DNA from: DATMYQ01 sp035560935
Lineage (GTDB): Bacteria > Bacillota > Negativicutes > Sporomusales > Sporomusaceae
Direction of reading: 5' to 3'
DNA: 12,533 nt
Assembly: GCA_035560935.1 (NCBI GenBank)
Contig: DATMYQ010000388.1
Span: forward strand, 1-12,533
Numbering within the stretch: position 1 is the first letter of the stretch; each line of letters begins with the position of its first letter. This document shows positions 1-6,896 of this stretch, piece by piece. Both the position numbers and the translations under genes were made by a program. Under the pieces are notes generated by a model. The model did no database searches. It had not been told where the DNA came from and saw only the letters and a list, made by a program, of their open reading frames with translations.

Positions 1-7
1 GTTAGAA

Positions 8-22
8 TGAAAATAATTTTCA
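8..22. promoter_or_regulatory. Candidate RpiR operator (7-1-7 palindrome)
   Basis: TGAAAAT, one central A, then ATTTTCA form a perfect inverted repeat just before the ribosome binding site (AAGGGTGG, 23-30) of the RpiR-type regulator. Several RpiR/MurR-family regulators bind AT-rich palindromes with GAAA/TTTC ends, so an autoregulatory operator for the whole operon is a reasonable inference. The promoter itself would lie left of the window. AT-rich palindromes of this size can occur by chance, so confidence is moderate. Confidence 0.5.
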
Positions 23-38
23 AGGGTGGTTTTGATGA

Positions 39-887
39 ATGTTGTTTTCTGAAATACGGCTACAGAGTAATCGTTTCACAGCCACTCAGAATAAAATTGT
101 TCAATATTTACAAGAACATGCGCAAGAAGCGCTAACGTTGCCCATCAATGAATTTGCCGCTCAGTGCGGTGTGGGCGATGCGACAGTAATACGATTTTAT
201 CGGCAGCTCGGCTATAAAAATTATGCCATGTTTCGCGTTGCGCTAGCGAAGGAATTGCACGAAGCGGACGCCCGCCCAATCTACGAGGAAGTGGCGGAAA
301 ATGATGGACTATCTGACGTCATTCGTAAGGTTATCGACTCCACCACACAAGGGATTGCCGATTTGGAGAAGCAACTTTCAACGGACGCATTAGAAAAAAT
401 CGCAGAAAATTTGCGCTGCGCCTCGGTGATTCACGTCATTGGCCTAGGAGCTTCCGGCGTAGTGGCGCTAGATGCCAGGCATAAATTCATGCGCCTGGGC
501 TGCAAGATTATTGACTACTCCGATTCCCATCTTATGACGATTGCCGCATCCATTGCCCGGTCCGACGAGGTTTTTTTAGCCATCTCGCACTCCGGTGAGA
601 CTACAGATATACTTCGTACACTGGAGCTCGCCAAGAAACGTGGCTGTTTTACCTGCGCACTGACCAGCTCCATCGATTCTAGCATTACCCGGCTGGTGGA
701 CGCCTATTTGCTCAGCTGCACGTGCGAAACGAAAATGCGCTCGGATGCCATGATTTCCCGCATTGTTCAGTTGGTCGTGATTGATATTTTGTATGTCATG
801 CTGGCACTTCAAATTGGCGAGCCGGCCATGGAAGGCGTACACCAGTCGCGTCTCGCCCTGAGACAGTACCGCAACCAGTCCACCTGA
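39..887 (+). CDS. RpiR/MurR-family transcriptional regulator (HTH + SIS)
   Basis: A 282-residue regulator of the usual length for the RpiR family. Residues 1-77 form the N-terminal HTH_6 domain, with the helix-turn-helix around residues 36-58 (the stretch ending DATVIRFYRQLGY). Residues about 127-250 form a SIS sugar-phosphate-binding domain, with the glycine-rich GLGASG (135-140) and the SHSGETTD motif (183-190) typical of phosphosugar binding. The ATG at 39 follows AAGGGTGG with good spacing. It is the first gene of an apparent operon with an acid-sugar kinase, a PdxA2-type dehydrogenase and a permease, so it probably senses a phosphorylated intermediate such as 4-phospho-D-threonate or 4-phospho-D-erythronate; that ligand is inference. 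The palindrome at 8-22 is a plausible autoregulatory site. Confidence 0.9.
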   Translation: MLFSEIRLQSNRFTATQNKIVQYLQEHAQEALTLPINEFAAQCGVGDATVIRFYRQLGYKNYAMFRVALAKELHEADARPIYEEVAENDGLSDVIRKVIDSTTQGIADLEKQLSTDALEKIAENLRCASVIHVIGLGASGVVALDARHKFMRLGCKIIDYSDSHLMTIAASIARSDEVFLAISHSGETTDILRTLELAKKRGCFTCALTSSIDSSITRLVDAYLLSCTCETKMRSDAMISRIVQLVVIDILYVMLALQIGEPAMEGVHQSRLALRQYRNQST

Positions 888-913
888 GTTGCTTGGTCAT
901 ATTAGTTACCAAG

Positions 914-931
914 AAGGAGGCAAGCGATTTG
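914..931 (+). promoter_or_regulatory. Ribosome binding site that sets a TTG start for the kinase
   Basis: AAGGAGG at 914-920 lies 8 nt before TTG at 929-931. The open frame also extends upstream to a TTG at 893, but that codon has no Shine-Dalgarno sequence and would put AAGGAGG inside the coding region. The residues after 929 run quickly into the family's N-terminal DDLTGA motif, as expected. I therefore place the start at 929. Confidence 0.8.
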
Positions 932-2212
932 AACTCAAAAAGCAAACGTATGATCATCATCGCCGACGACCTGACCGGCGCCAATGACACCGGGGTGCAG
1001 TTCGCCCGTCAAGGACTGCAGACAGAGGTGCTGCTGGATGGTGTATCGCTCAACGCCAATGTCATGGCCGACATTATCGTAGTGGATACGAACAGCCGTG
1101 CGATTCCCGCCCCGGAAGCCTATGAAAAGGTCAAAAAAGTCGCCTGGGAAGCGGCGACGGCGGGATTTCACCAATACTACAAAAAGATGGACTCGACCCT
1201 GCGGGGCAATATCGGTATAGAAATCAAGGCTATTCTCGACTTAAACCTGCATGATTTCGCCCTAGTCATGCCCGCTTTCCCCAAAAACGGACGTATAACC
1301 GTAGGCGGTCACTATCTGTTGAATGGTGCGCCTCTCTCCACTACGGAAATTGCCCATGATACCAAATGCCCTGTGCACGAAACGGTGCTTCCGGAGCTGC
1401 TGAGGAAGCAGACGGGCTTACCGGTCGGCCACATCGGTTTCGAGGACATGGATCAAGGCCAGAAAACCATTGCCCAAGCCATTCGCCGTTATCTGGATGC
1501 CGGTTACCGCATCATCAGCTGCGATGCATGGCACGATGAACACTTTCTCATCGCCGCGCAGGCTGCAGCAACTATTTCAGAAAAAATTCTATGGTCTGGG
1601 TCAGCCGGACTGGCCGAAGTCCTGCCGCAGTTGTTTCGCTGGACCGCAGAACCGGAAACCCACCAGCCAATTTTTGTCGTTGCCGGCAGCGTCAGTTCCG
1701 TAACGCGCGGTCAATTGGAACAGTTGGTGGTTTCGGGCTATGAAATGCTCGAAGTGGAAGTCGCAGATTATTTGCCCTGGCAGCCAGGCCAGTCACATCC
1801 TGTACTACAACAAGCGCAGGAGGCGCTGGCAAGAGGCAAGCGCATTGTTCTTGCTTCTGGCTATAAAGCGGAAGCGGTGGAACGAGCCCGGGTCGCCGGA
1901 GAAAAGAACGGTATGTCCTCTGCGCAGGTCAGTGAAAATGTGGCCCGGATTCTTGGCTGGATTGGAGCCAATATCATACAGACTCAGGACATTACGGGCG
2001 TCGTTTTGACCGGCGGCGATACGGCCGTGGCGGTATGCAACGCGCTGGGAGTGACGGGTATTCATGTCCTGGAAGAAATTGCGCCGGCGATTCCTCTTGG
2101 CGCTATGACAACCAAAGAGGGAAAAAACTTATTTGTTGTCACCAAGGCCGGAGCCTTCGGCGCACCTGACGCACTTGTAAAAGCGGTACAAAAATTAGAA
2201 AAAAGAAGGTGA
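929..2212 (+). CDS. dtnK: Four-carbon acid-sugar kinase (DUF1537), D-threonate/D-erythronate kinase type
   Basis: A 427-residue DUF1537-family kinase, of full family length. It would phosphorylate a four-carbon sugar acid at O4 with ATP in the cytoplasm. Visible motifs (numbered from TTG 929): the N-terminal substrate-domain signature DDLTGA at 13-18, KKMDSTLRGN at 85-94, MPAFPKNGRIT at 114-124, SGSAGLAE at 223-230, then the C-terminal nucleotide-domain motifs GSVSSVTR at 253-260, LTGGDTA at 360-366 and TKAGAFG at 405-411. The family includes D-threonate kinase (DtnK), D-erythronate kinase (DenK) and L-threonate/oxo-tetronate kinases. The next gene is a PdxA2-type dehydrogenase, which points to D-threonate or D-erythronate; sequence alone does not separate the two, so the symbol is provisional. 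It lies 41 bp after the RpiR gene. Its stop codon overlaps the ribosome binding site of the next gene, which suggests coupled translation. Confidence 0.85.
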   Translation: MNSKSKRMIIIADDLTGANDTGVQFARQGLQTEVLLDGVSLNANVMADIIVVDTNSRAIPAPEAYEKVKKVAWEAATAGFHQYYKKMDSTLRGNIGIEIKAILDLNLHDFALVMPAFPKNGRITVGGHYLLNGAPLSTTEIAHDTKCPVHETVLPELLRKQTGLPVGHIGFEDMDQGQKTIAQAIRRYLDAGYRIISCDAWHDEHFLIAAQAAATISEKILWSGSAGLAEVLPQLFRWTAEPETHQPIFVVAGSVSSVTRGQLEQLVVSGYEMLEVEVADYLPWQPGQSHPVLQQAQEALARGKRIVLASGYKAEAVERARVAGEKNGMSSAQVSENVARILGWIGANIIQTQDITGVVLTGGDTAVAVCNALGVTGIHVLEEIAPAIPLGAMTTKEGKNLFVVTKAGAFGAPDALVKAVQKLEKRR

Positions 2213-2218
2213 TCCCTA

Positions 2219-3241
2219 ATGCTACAGGAACAACGTCCCGTTCTTGCCATCACCATGGGTGATGCAGCCGGCTGTGGTCCGGAAATTATTGTAAAGGCAC
2301 TGGCGGACAAACAGATCTATCGCATATGCCGCCCGCTTGTGTTCGGCGATGCCAGCCGCATGGTTTTAGCGGCTGAGATTGTAAAAAGCACGTTAAAAAT
2401 TCGTACTACTGCTGACGCACAAAATGGGTTGTACGAATATGGAACGATCGACGTCATTGATTTTGCCAACGTTCCGGCTGATCTCCCTTTCGGCCAAGTA
2501 GACGGCCGGGCTGGCCATGCGGCCTACCAGTATATCGAAGCCGCGATTCATCAAGCCTTGGACAAAAAAATAGCTTCGGTTGTTACGGCTCCGATTAATA
2601 AAGAGGCGTTGCACAAAGGTGGACATTTCTTTCCGGGGCATACGGAAATATTCGGTGAACTCAGTCATACCAAAGATTACGCCATGATGCTCTCCAGCGA
2701 TGACCTCAAGGTCATCCATGTCACTACCCATGTTTCCATGACGCAGGCGGCGAATTTGATCAAAAAAGACCGCGTCCTGCAGATCATCCGTCTCGCTGAC
2801 CGTACGCTGCGTCTTCTGGGGTTGGAAAACCCACGCATCGCCGTGGCTGGTTTCAACGCGCATGCCGGCGAACACGGACTCTTTGGGCGTGAAGATATTG
2901 ATGAAATCCTTCCTTCCGTGGAAGCGGCGAAGCAAGAAGGGATTGCCGCAAGCGGTCCGATCCCGCCGGATACCGTTTTCTTTCGGACTGTAAAGCATAA
3001 AGAGTTTGACATCGTAGTTGTTATGTACCACGACCAAGGTCACATTCCCATTAAGCTTTTGGGCTTTGACACCGGCATTAATGTTACCGTCGGCTTGCCG
3101 TTTCTCCGTACTTCGGTTGACCATGGCACCGCCTTTGATATCGCCGGAAAAGGGATTGCCGATAGCGGCAGTATGATCGCCGCAATCGAATTTGCCGCCA
3201 AGGCAGCCTATGGCGCAGCTGAACCCGCTGCGGCTAAATAA
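2219..3241 (+). CDS. pdxA2: Catabolic PdxA2-type 4-phospho-D-threonate/D-erythronate 3-dehydrogenase
   Basis: A 340-residue member of the PdxA family, NAD-dependent and metal-dependent. The three metal-ligand histidines expected from E. coli PdxA are present: H171 (TTHVSM), H215 (NAHAGE) and H271 (YHDQG). Other family landmarks are GHTEIF at 140-145, GPIPPDTVF at 246-254 and DHGTAFDIAGKG at 301-312. Housekeeping PdxA acts in vitamin B6 synthesis, but directly downstream of a DUF1537 kinase the expected role is oxidation of 4-phospho-D-threonate or 4-phospho-D-erythronate, with decarboxylation to dihydroxyacetone phosphate. No other B6 gene is nearby. The ATG at 2219 has AAGGTGAT at 2206-2213, overlapping the kinase stop codon. 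The substrate assignment rests on context. Confidence 0.88.
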   Translation: MLQEQRPVLAITMGDAAGCGPEIIVKALADKQIYRICRPLVFGDASRMVLAAEIVKSTLKIRTTADAQNGLYEYGTIDVIDFANVPADLPFGQVDGRAGHAAYQYIEAAIHQALDKKIASVVTAPINKEALHKGGHFFPGHTEIFGELSHTKDYAMMLSSDDLKVIHVTTHVSMTQAANLIKKDRVLQIIRLADRTLRLLGLENPRIAVAGFNAHAGEHGLFGREDIDEILPSVEAAKQEGIAASGPIPPDTVFFRTVKHKEFDIVVVMYHDQGHIPIKLLGFDTGINVTVGLPFLRTSVDHGTAFDIAGKGIADSGSMIAAIEFAAKAAYGAAEPAAAK

Positions 3242-3261
3242 AAATAAGGAGTGGTATAACT

Positions 3262-4224
3262 GTGAAGATTAAGCAGTCAATCGAGCGTGTTCCTGGTGGG
3301 ATGATGATTATTCCTTTGTTTATCGGCGCCTTATTAAACACGTTTTTCCCCGCATTTGGAAAAACCTTTGGTTCTTTCACCGGAGCACTCATAACCGGCG
3401 CTATGCCAATTTTAGCCATGTTTTACATATGTATGGGTTCCACGATCGATTTGAAGGCCGCCCCGTACATTTTACGCAAAGGCGGCGCGTTGCTGGGCGC
3501 CAAAATTTTAACCGGCGCGCTGCTGGCCATTGTCGCCTCTTGGCTGATGCCGACGGGACGTGTTGATGCAGGCTTTTTCGCCGGTCTTTCCGTCCTGGCC
3601 ATCGTCGCTGCCATTAATGACACCAACGGCGGACTGTACATGGCGCTCATGGGCCAATTTGGCAAAAAAGAGGATGTCGGCGCGTACTCTGTCATGAGCT
3701 TGGAATCAGGCCCTTTCTTTACTATGTTAACCTTGGGCATAGCCGGTTTGGCGGCGTTTCCCTGGCAAACCTTTGTCGGCGCTATATTGCCGCTGATCGT
3801 CGGCATGATTTTAGGAAATCTTGACCGCGATATGCGAGACTTTCTTAGTCGCGCCGTTCCGGTGACGATCCCATTCTTCGCTTTCGCACTGGGTTGCGGT
3901 TTGAATCTGACTAACATCGTTAACGGCGGCATACTCGGCATCCTGATGGGTGTGGCTGTAGTGGTTGTCAGTGGCGCCATATTGTTGATCGTAGACAGAC
4001 TGACAGGTGGCAATGGCGTTGCCGGCCTCTCGGCAGCTTCTACAGCAGGCAATGCGGCTGCCGTACCCGCTGCGATTGCGGCGATTGACAGCTCGTATGC
4101 CGCCGTCGCACCAACAGCAACTGTTCTTGTTGCTACTTGCATTATTGTTACCGCCGTACTTGTGCCAATTGTCACGGCCTGGTGGGCCAAACGCGTAAAT
4201 ACCAGCACTAGACACGCCGCGTAA
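3262..4224 (+). CDS. KdgT-family (2-keto-3-deoxygluconate permease family) sugar-acid transporter
   Basis: A 320-residue, strongly hydrophobic protein, close to the length of E. coli KdgT (about 327). The N-terminus MKIKQSIERVPGGMMIIPL is very like the KdgT family start, and about ten membrane segments can be seen, with GAG-rich helices and an AINDTNGGLYMAL stretch around residue 115-125. The GTG start at 3262 follows AAGGAG (3246-3251), and the gene lies 20 bp after the dehydrogenase, so it is the last gene of the operon. KdgT proteins are proton-driven importers of 2-keto-3-deoxygluconate. Because no KDG kinase or aldolase is present and the neighbours handle four-carbon acids, I infer that it imports D-threonate or D-erythronate instead, so I do not give it the symbol kdgT. 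Confidence 0.88.
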   Translation: MKIKQSIERVPGGMMIIPLFIGALLNTFFPAFGKTFGSFTGALITGAMPILAMFYICMGSTIDLKAAPYILRKGGALLGAKILTGALLAIVASWLMPTGRVDAGFFAGLSVLAIVAAINDTNGGLYMALMGQFGKKEDVGAYSVMSLESGPFFTMLTLGIAGLAAFPWQTFVGAILPLIVGMILGNLDRDMRDFLSRAVPVTIPFFAFALGCGLNLTNIVNGGILGILMGVAVVVVSGAILLIVDRLTGGNGVAGLSAASTAGNAAAVPAAIAAIDSSYAAVAPTATVLVATCIIVTAVLVPIVTAWWAKRVNTSTRHAA

Positions 4225-4266
4225 TCAAGCTCATTTTTTCATGAAACTTAACACTTGAAGCGAAAA

Positions 4267-4312
4267 GAGAGATCCGCCCCTTATTGGGTGACGGATCTCT
4301 CCTTTGTCTTTC
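4267..4312 (+). terminator. Intrinsic terminator of the acid-sugar operon
   Basis: A perfect 10-bp stem, GAGAGATCCG (4267-4276) with CGGATCTCTC (4292-4301), carries a further CCC/GGG pairing (4278-4280 with 4286-4288) around a TTATT loop. It lies 43 bp after the permease stop. The downstream tract is only moderately T-rich (CTTTGTCTTTCT). On the minus strand the same stem is followed by TTTT, so it may also act as a back-stop for the converging diguanylate cyclase gene. Confidence 0.75.
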
Positions 4313-4354
4313 TCCATAACCGTCCCTGCGATGCTGCGTTATAATAAAGTTAGT

Positions 4355-4416
4355 AAAAAAACGCCGTGCGGATGGTATATTACACGAACCGTGTATCCAT
4401 ACGTCCTGCCTCGCGT
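4355..4416 (-). terminator. Candidate imperfect terminator of the membrane diguanylate cyclase gene
   Basis: Read on the minus strand, an interrupted stem pairs 4413-4416 with 4361-4364, 4404-4406 with 4370-4372, 4399-4402 with 4375-4378, and 4390-4394 with 4382-4386, and is followed by a run of Ts (4361 down to 4355). It lies about 80 nt beyond the cyclase stop at 4498. The stem has several bulges, so this is a tentative call. Confidence 0.4.
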
Positions 4417-4497
4417 AGAATCCTGCTTAAGTGAATTATGAATAAGAATAGATACCCATTTTTTTTAATGCAAGATCTTGCTGCAAACGCCGCTTTT

Positions 4498-5637
4498 TCA
4501 CTCCAACCGTTTCTTTTTATCCGCATACATCAATGCGTCAATGTGTTTGAAAAACGCGTCCGGCGACAATTCCCGCCACCCTTCATACACGTCATAGCCC
4601 AGACTGAAACTGATTTCATATTCTTTGGAAGTTTCCACATTGAACTGGTCCGCTCCCTCGCGGAGCCGGTTAGCCGTCAGCTCCAGCAACTCCCGGTCAT
4701 GAATATCCAGAATCACAAAAAATTCGTCGCCGCCAAACCGTGCTACAAAATCATCATTGCGCAGACATTTTTTGATAATGCCGACCGCATCCCGCAGCGC
4801 CTCGTCACCGGCGTCGTGCCCCAGCCGGTCATTGATTTGCTTGAATTCGTTCAAGTCGATCAAAATGGCAGAAAAGCTTTTTCCCGCTGCGCTCTTTTTA
4901 ATCTTGGCCTTCATATAATTGTCCAGCTGTCTCCGGTTATACAGCCCGGTGAGATAATCCGTATTCAGGCCCCGGTCCTGAATGTTAAAAAAGATCACGA
5001 GGAGTGAAACCATCATGCCCGACCAGTTGTAGGATACTCCGTATTTAAAATTCTGAATGCTGGAACCGATGATTTGCGGCGCATAAAAAAGCAGCAGAGA
5101 ATGAAAATAGCGCCGTTCCAGCAAATTCCGGTTGTATAAAATGAAGCCCAGCGAATAAACCATCAGCGAAGCGCAGTATGCCACATGACACCAATAGTAC
5201 TCCCCCCGGTGATAGATATTCTGACTGTCGACAAAGAAAAACCAGCCGGTTTGCAGACTCATAACCGCGGGAACCGCATTGGCGAACCACAGCAGCACAA
5301 ATCGTTTTTTCAGCCGTTCGATCTGATTTTCATCGCGCAGCACTTGGAAGTTGGTATATAAAAAACCCAGCATCAACGGAATGGGCTCCGTCAGGTAAAG
5401 CAGCAGATTAAAACCGGTGTTCGCCGCCAGATTCCCCATTCCGGGCAGACCATTGAAAATCCACCCCAGAATGTCAATAACAAGCATCGCCATATTGCTT
5501 CGCACCAGATCAATAAACAGCTTATACTGCAAAAACACTTTTTCCTGCCGGTTATACACGTTGAAATAGATAATGGCCAATACAACAAACGACAACAGGC
5601 TCGAGTCCATTGTCGATAAAACCGCCGCCTCATTCAC
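4498..5637 (-). CDS. Membrane-anchored GGDEF diguanylate cyclase
   Basis: A 379-residue protein from a GTG at 5637. The first 220 or so residues contain about seven hydrophobic membrane segments (the first is LLSFVVLAIIYF, the last MMVSLLVIFF). A GGDEF domain occupies about 224-379, opening with the typical TDYLTGLYNRR and carrying an intact GGDEF active site (302-306). An RNDD allosteric I-site (293-296) sits five residues before it, so the enzyme should make cyclic di-GMP from two GTP and be product-inhibited. An in-frame ATG at 5676 has no ribosome binding site and overlaps the predicted -10 element, whereas GTG 5637 follows AAAGAG. The membrane sensor region matches no named domain that I recognise. 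The gene is flanked by terminators and appears to be transcribed alone. Confidence 0.9.
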   Translation of the reverse strand: MNEAAVLSTMDSSLLSFVVLAIIYFNVYNRQEKVFLQYKLFIDLVRSNMAMLVIDILGWIFNGLPGMGNLAANTGFNLLLYLTEPIPLMLGFLYTNFQVLRDENQIERLKKRFVLLWFANAVPAVMSLQTGWFFFVDSQNIYHRGEYYWCHVAYCASLMVYSLGFILYNRNLLERRYFHSLLLFYAPQIIGSSIQNFKYGVSYNWSGMMVSLLVIFFNIQDRGLNTDYLTGLYNRRQLDNYMKAKIKKSAAGKSFSAILIDLNEFKQINDRLGHDAGDEALRDAVGIIKKCLRNDDFVARFGGDEFFVILDIHDRELLELTANRLREGADQFNVETSKEYEISFSLGYDVYEGWRELSPDAFFKHIDALMYADKKKRLE

Positions 5638-5671
5638 TTTGACTCTTTCTCTCCCGACTATACGCGCGCAA

Positions 5672-5701
5672 AACATATGAAGTCGCGAATTTTTTTGACA
5701 A
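5672..5701 (-). promoter_or_regulatory. Candidate sigma-70 promoter of the membrane diguanylate cyclase
   Basis: On the minus strand TTGTCA (5701-5696, 5 of 6 to consensus) is followed after 18 nt by TATGTT (5677-5672, 4 of 6). Transcription would begin near 5665, which excludes translation from the ATG at 5676 and supports the GTG at 5637. The call rests on consensus matching only. Confidence 0.45.
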
Positions 5702-5904
5702 ACACTGACCGAATCTTATCATACTTGCCGTCGGATTGCAAAGCATAAGCGCGGCGGCGTTTATATTACCGCTCCCTATTCACGCTTTGAACGGCTAAAT
5801 AGCTTTTCCTGCTTCATATTTAAACCCATCGACAAACACCGAATCTCAAATACAATATTTCACATCAAATTATTTTTTCCTGCAGCACTTTCTTTTTAAC
5901 CGGC
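5702..5904. other. Intergenic stretch without recognised content
   Basis: This spacer lies between the terminator of the CoA-dependent operon and the cyclase promoter. It is AT-rich toward the 5904 end. I see no convincing open frame with a ribosome binding site, no repeat, and no riboswitch core that I can name. Any upstream regulatory sites of the diguanylate cyclase would fall here. Confidence 0.5.
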
Positions 5905-5938
5905 AAAAAAAAACTGCCTCAACGTATTATTGAGACAG
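5905..5938 (-). terminator. Intrinsic terminator of the MFS/CoA-transferase/lyase operon
   Basis: On the minus strand a 9-bp stem (5938-5930 with 5922-5914, one G-U pair) with a 7-nt loop is followed by nine consecutive Ts (5913-5905). It begins 28 bp after the lyase stop codon. This is a textbook rho-independent terminator and fixes the 3' end of the three-gene transcript. Confidence 0.9.
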
Positions 5939-5966
5939 CCCCGCTGTTTATTTTACACACAGCAAA

Positions 5967-6878
5967 TTATTTCTTGGTCGAGCCGCAGGCCACTCTGGCC
6001 ATATGGCCCACCGGCGCAATGCCTAAATTTCTTTCAATAAAATGAGCGACCTCAATGACTTTTTCGTAATCAAGGCCGGTGTTAATGCCCATTTTATGCA
6101 CCATATGAACTAAATCCTCGGTGGCAATATTGCCGGCCGCGCCGGGAGCAAACGGACATCCGCCCAAACCGAACGCGGCGCTTTCAAAACGTTTCATGCC
6201 TCTATTCAGCGCGGTGAGGATATTGGCCAGTCCCATTCCGTTGGTGTCGTGGATGTGAAAGGAAAATGGATAGTTAGGATATTTAGCCAGTAAATGATTC
6301 AGCAGCGCTTCCACTTGCAGCGGCGCCGCCGTGCCAAGGGTATCGCAAAGAACAATTTCATCCGCACCGGCGTTCAACGCAAAGCTCACCAATTTGGCAA
6401 CTTGTTCCGGCGCCACGTTCCCGTCAAAAGGGCAGTCAAAGGAAGTGGCGATATCCAGGCTCACCCGGCAGTCGCCTTTTATTTTGCAGACCTCCGCAAA
6501 GGCTTCCAGCGACTGTTTAATGGTTTGGTTTGTATTTGCCAGGTTGTGGGCTTCGCTCGCCGAGGTAACGAAGGTAATTCCGTCGGCCCCATTTTCGATA
6601 GCCTTTTTCGCGCCGAACAGATTGGGCGCCAACGCCACAAATTTCACTTTATCGCCGTGTTTTTGCTTAACGGTTTGCAAAACTTCCGCCGCATCCGCCA
6701 TTTGCGGAATGGCTTTGGGATGAACGAAGGAGGTCGCCTCAATGGTGGTAAAGCCGCAGCCTACCAGTTTATCAATGATTTCTATTTTAAGATTCGTCGG
6801 AATCTGTTCTTTAATGTTTTGGAACCCGTCACGGGGACAGACTTCAATAATTTCTATGCTCTTCGGTAGTTTCAACAC
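5967..6878 (-). CDS. HMG-CoA lyase-family hydroxyacyl-CoA lyase
   Basis: A 303-residue TIM-barrel lyase of the normal bacterial HMG-CoA-lyase length. Family residues are intact: R16-D17 in PRDGFQN, E47 in IEATSFV, metal-binding H208 and H210 in HIHDT, C241 in GLGGCPFAPGA, and N250. These enzymes cleave a 3-hydroxyacyl-CoA to acetyl-CoA and an oxo-acid: HMG-CoA gives acetoacetate, and some relatives act on citramalyl-CoA to give pyruvate. The neighbouring CoA-transferase and transporter indicate that the substrate is imported as a free acid and activated, rather than produced by leucine breakdown; no leucine-pathway gene is present. The start is GTG at 6878 or the adjoining TTG at 6875, both downstream of an AAGAGGCG ribosome binding site. 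It is the last gene of the operon, 18 bp after the CoA-transferase. Confidence 0.88.
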   Translation of the reverse strand: MLKLPKSIEIIEVCPRDGFQNIKEQIPTNLKIEIIDKLVGCGFTTIEATSFVHPKAIPQMADAAEVLQTVKQKHGDKVKFVALAPNLFGAKKAIENGADGITFVTSASEAHNLANTNQTIKQSLEAFAEVCKIKGDCRVSLDIATSFDCPFDGNVAPEQVAKLVSFALNAGADEIVLCDTLGTAAPLQVEALLNHLLAKYPNYPFSFHIHDTNGMGLANILTALNRGMKRFESAAFGLGGCPFAPGAAGNIATEDLVHMVHKMGINTGLDYEKVIEVAHFIERNLGIAPVGHMARVACGSTKK

Positions 6879-6896
6879 AATCGCCTCTTTTTCTTT

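Noticed and set aside
2393..3124. Long open frame on the minus strand opposite the PdxA2 gene
   Set aside because: It lies wholly antisense to a clear enzyme gene, has no ribosome binding site or recognisable domain, and its composition is that of a codon-bias shadow.
2219..3241. Housekeeping vitamin B6 enzyme PdxA
   Set aside because: The fold and metal ligands fit either role, but the adjacent DUF1537 kinase, the overlap of stop codon and ribosome binding site, and the absence of any B6 gene favour the catabolic PdxA2 role.
3423..4208. 261-residue open frame antisense to the permease
   Set aside because: It mirrors the GC-rich codons of a membrane protein and has no family resemblance or start signal.
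4470..4481. Palindrome GCAAGATCTTGC near the cyclase stop, next to a T/A run
   Set aside because: On the minus strand it is followed by As rather than Ts, and on the plus strand the Ts come before it, so it is not a terminator in either direction. A single 12-bp palindrome with no neighbouring gene start gives no operator case.
4438..5007. 189-residue plus-strand open frame after the acid-sugar operon
   Set aside because: Almost all of it is antisense to the GGDEF domain of the membrane cyclase, and no good ribosome binding site precedes its ATG.
5702..5904. Possible cyclic di-GMP riboswitch upstream of the diguanylate cyclase
   Set aside because: I could not find the conserved core of a GEMM-type riboswitch, and the candidate promoter lies downstream of this stretch.
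6294..6869. 191-residue plus-strand open frame opposite the lyase
   Set aside because: It is antisense to a gene with intact catalytic motifs and shows no domain of its own.
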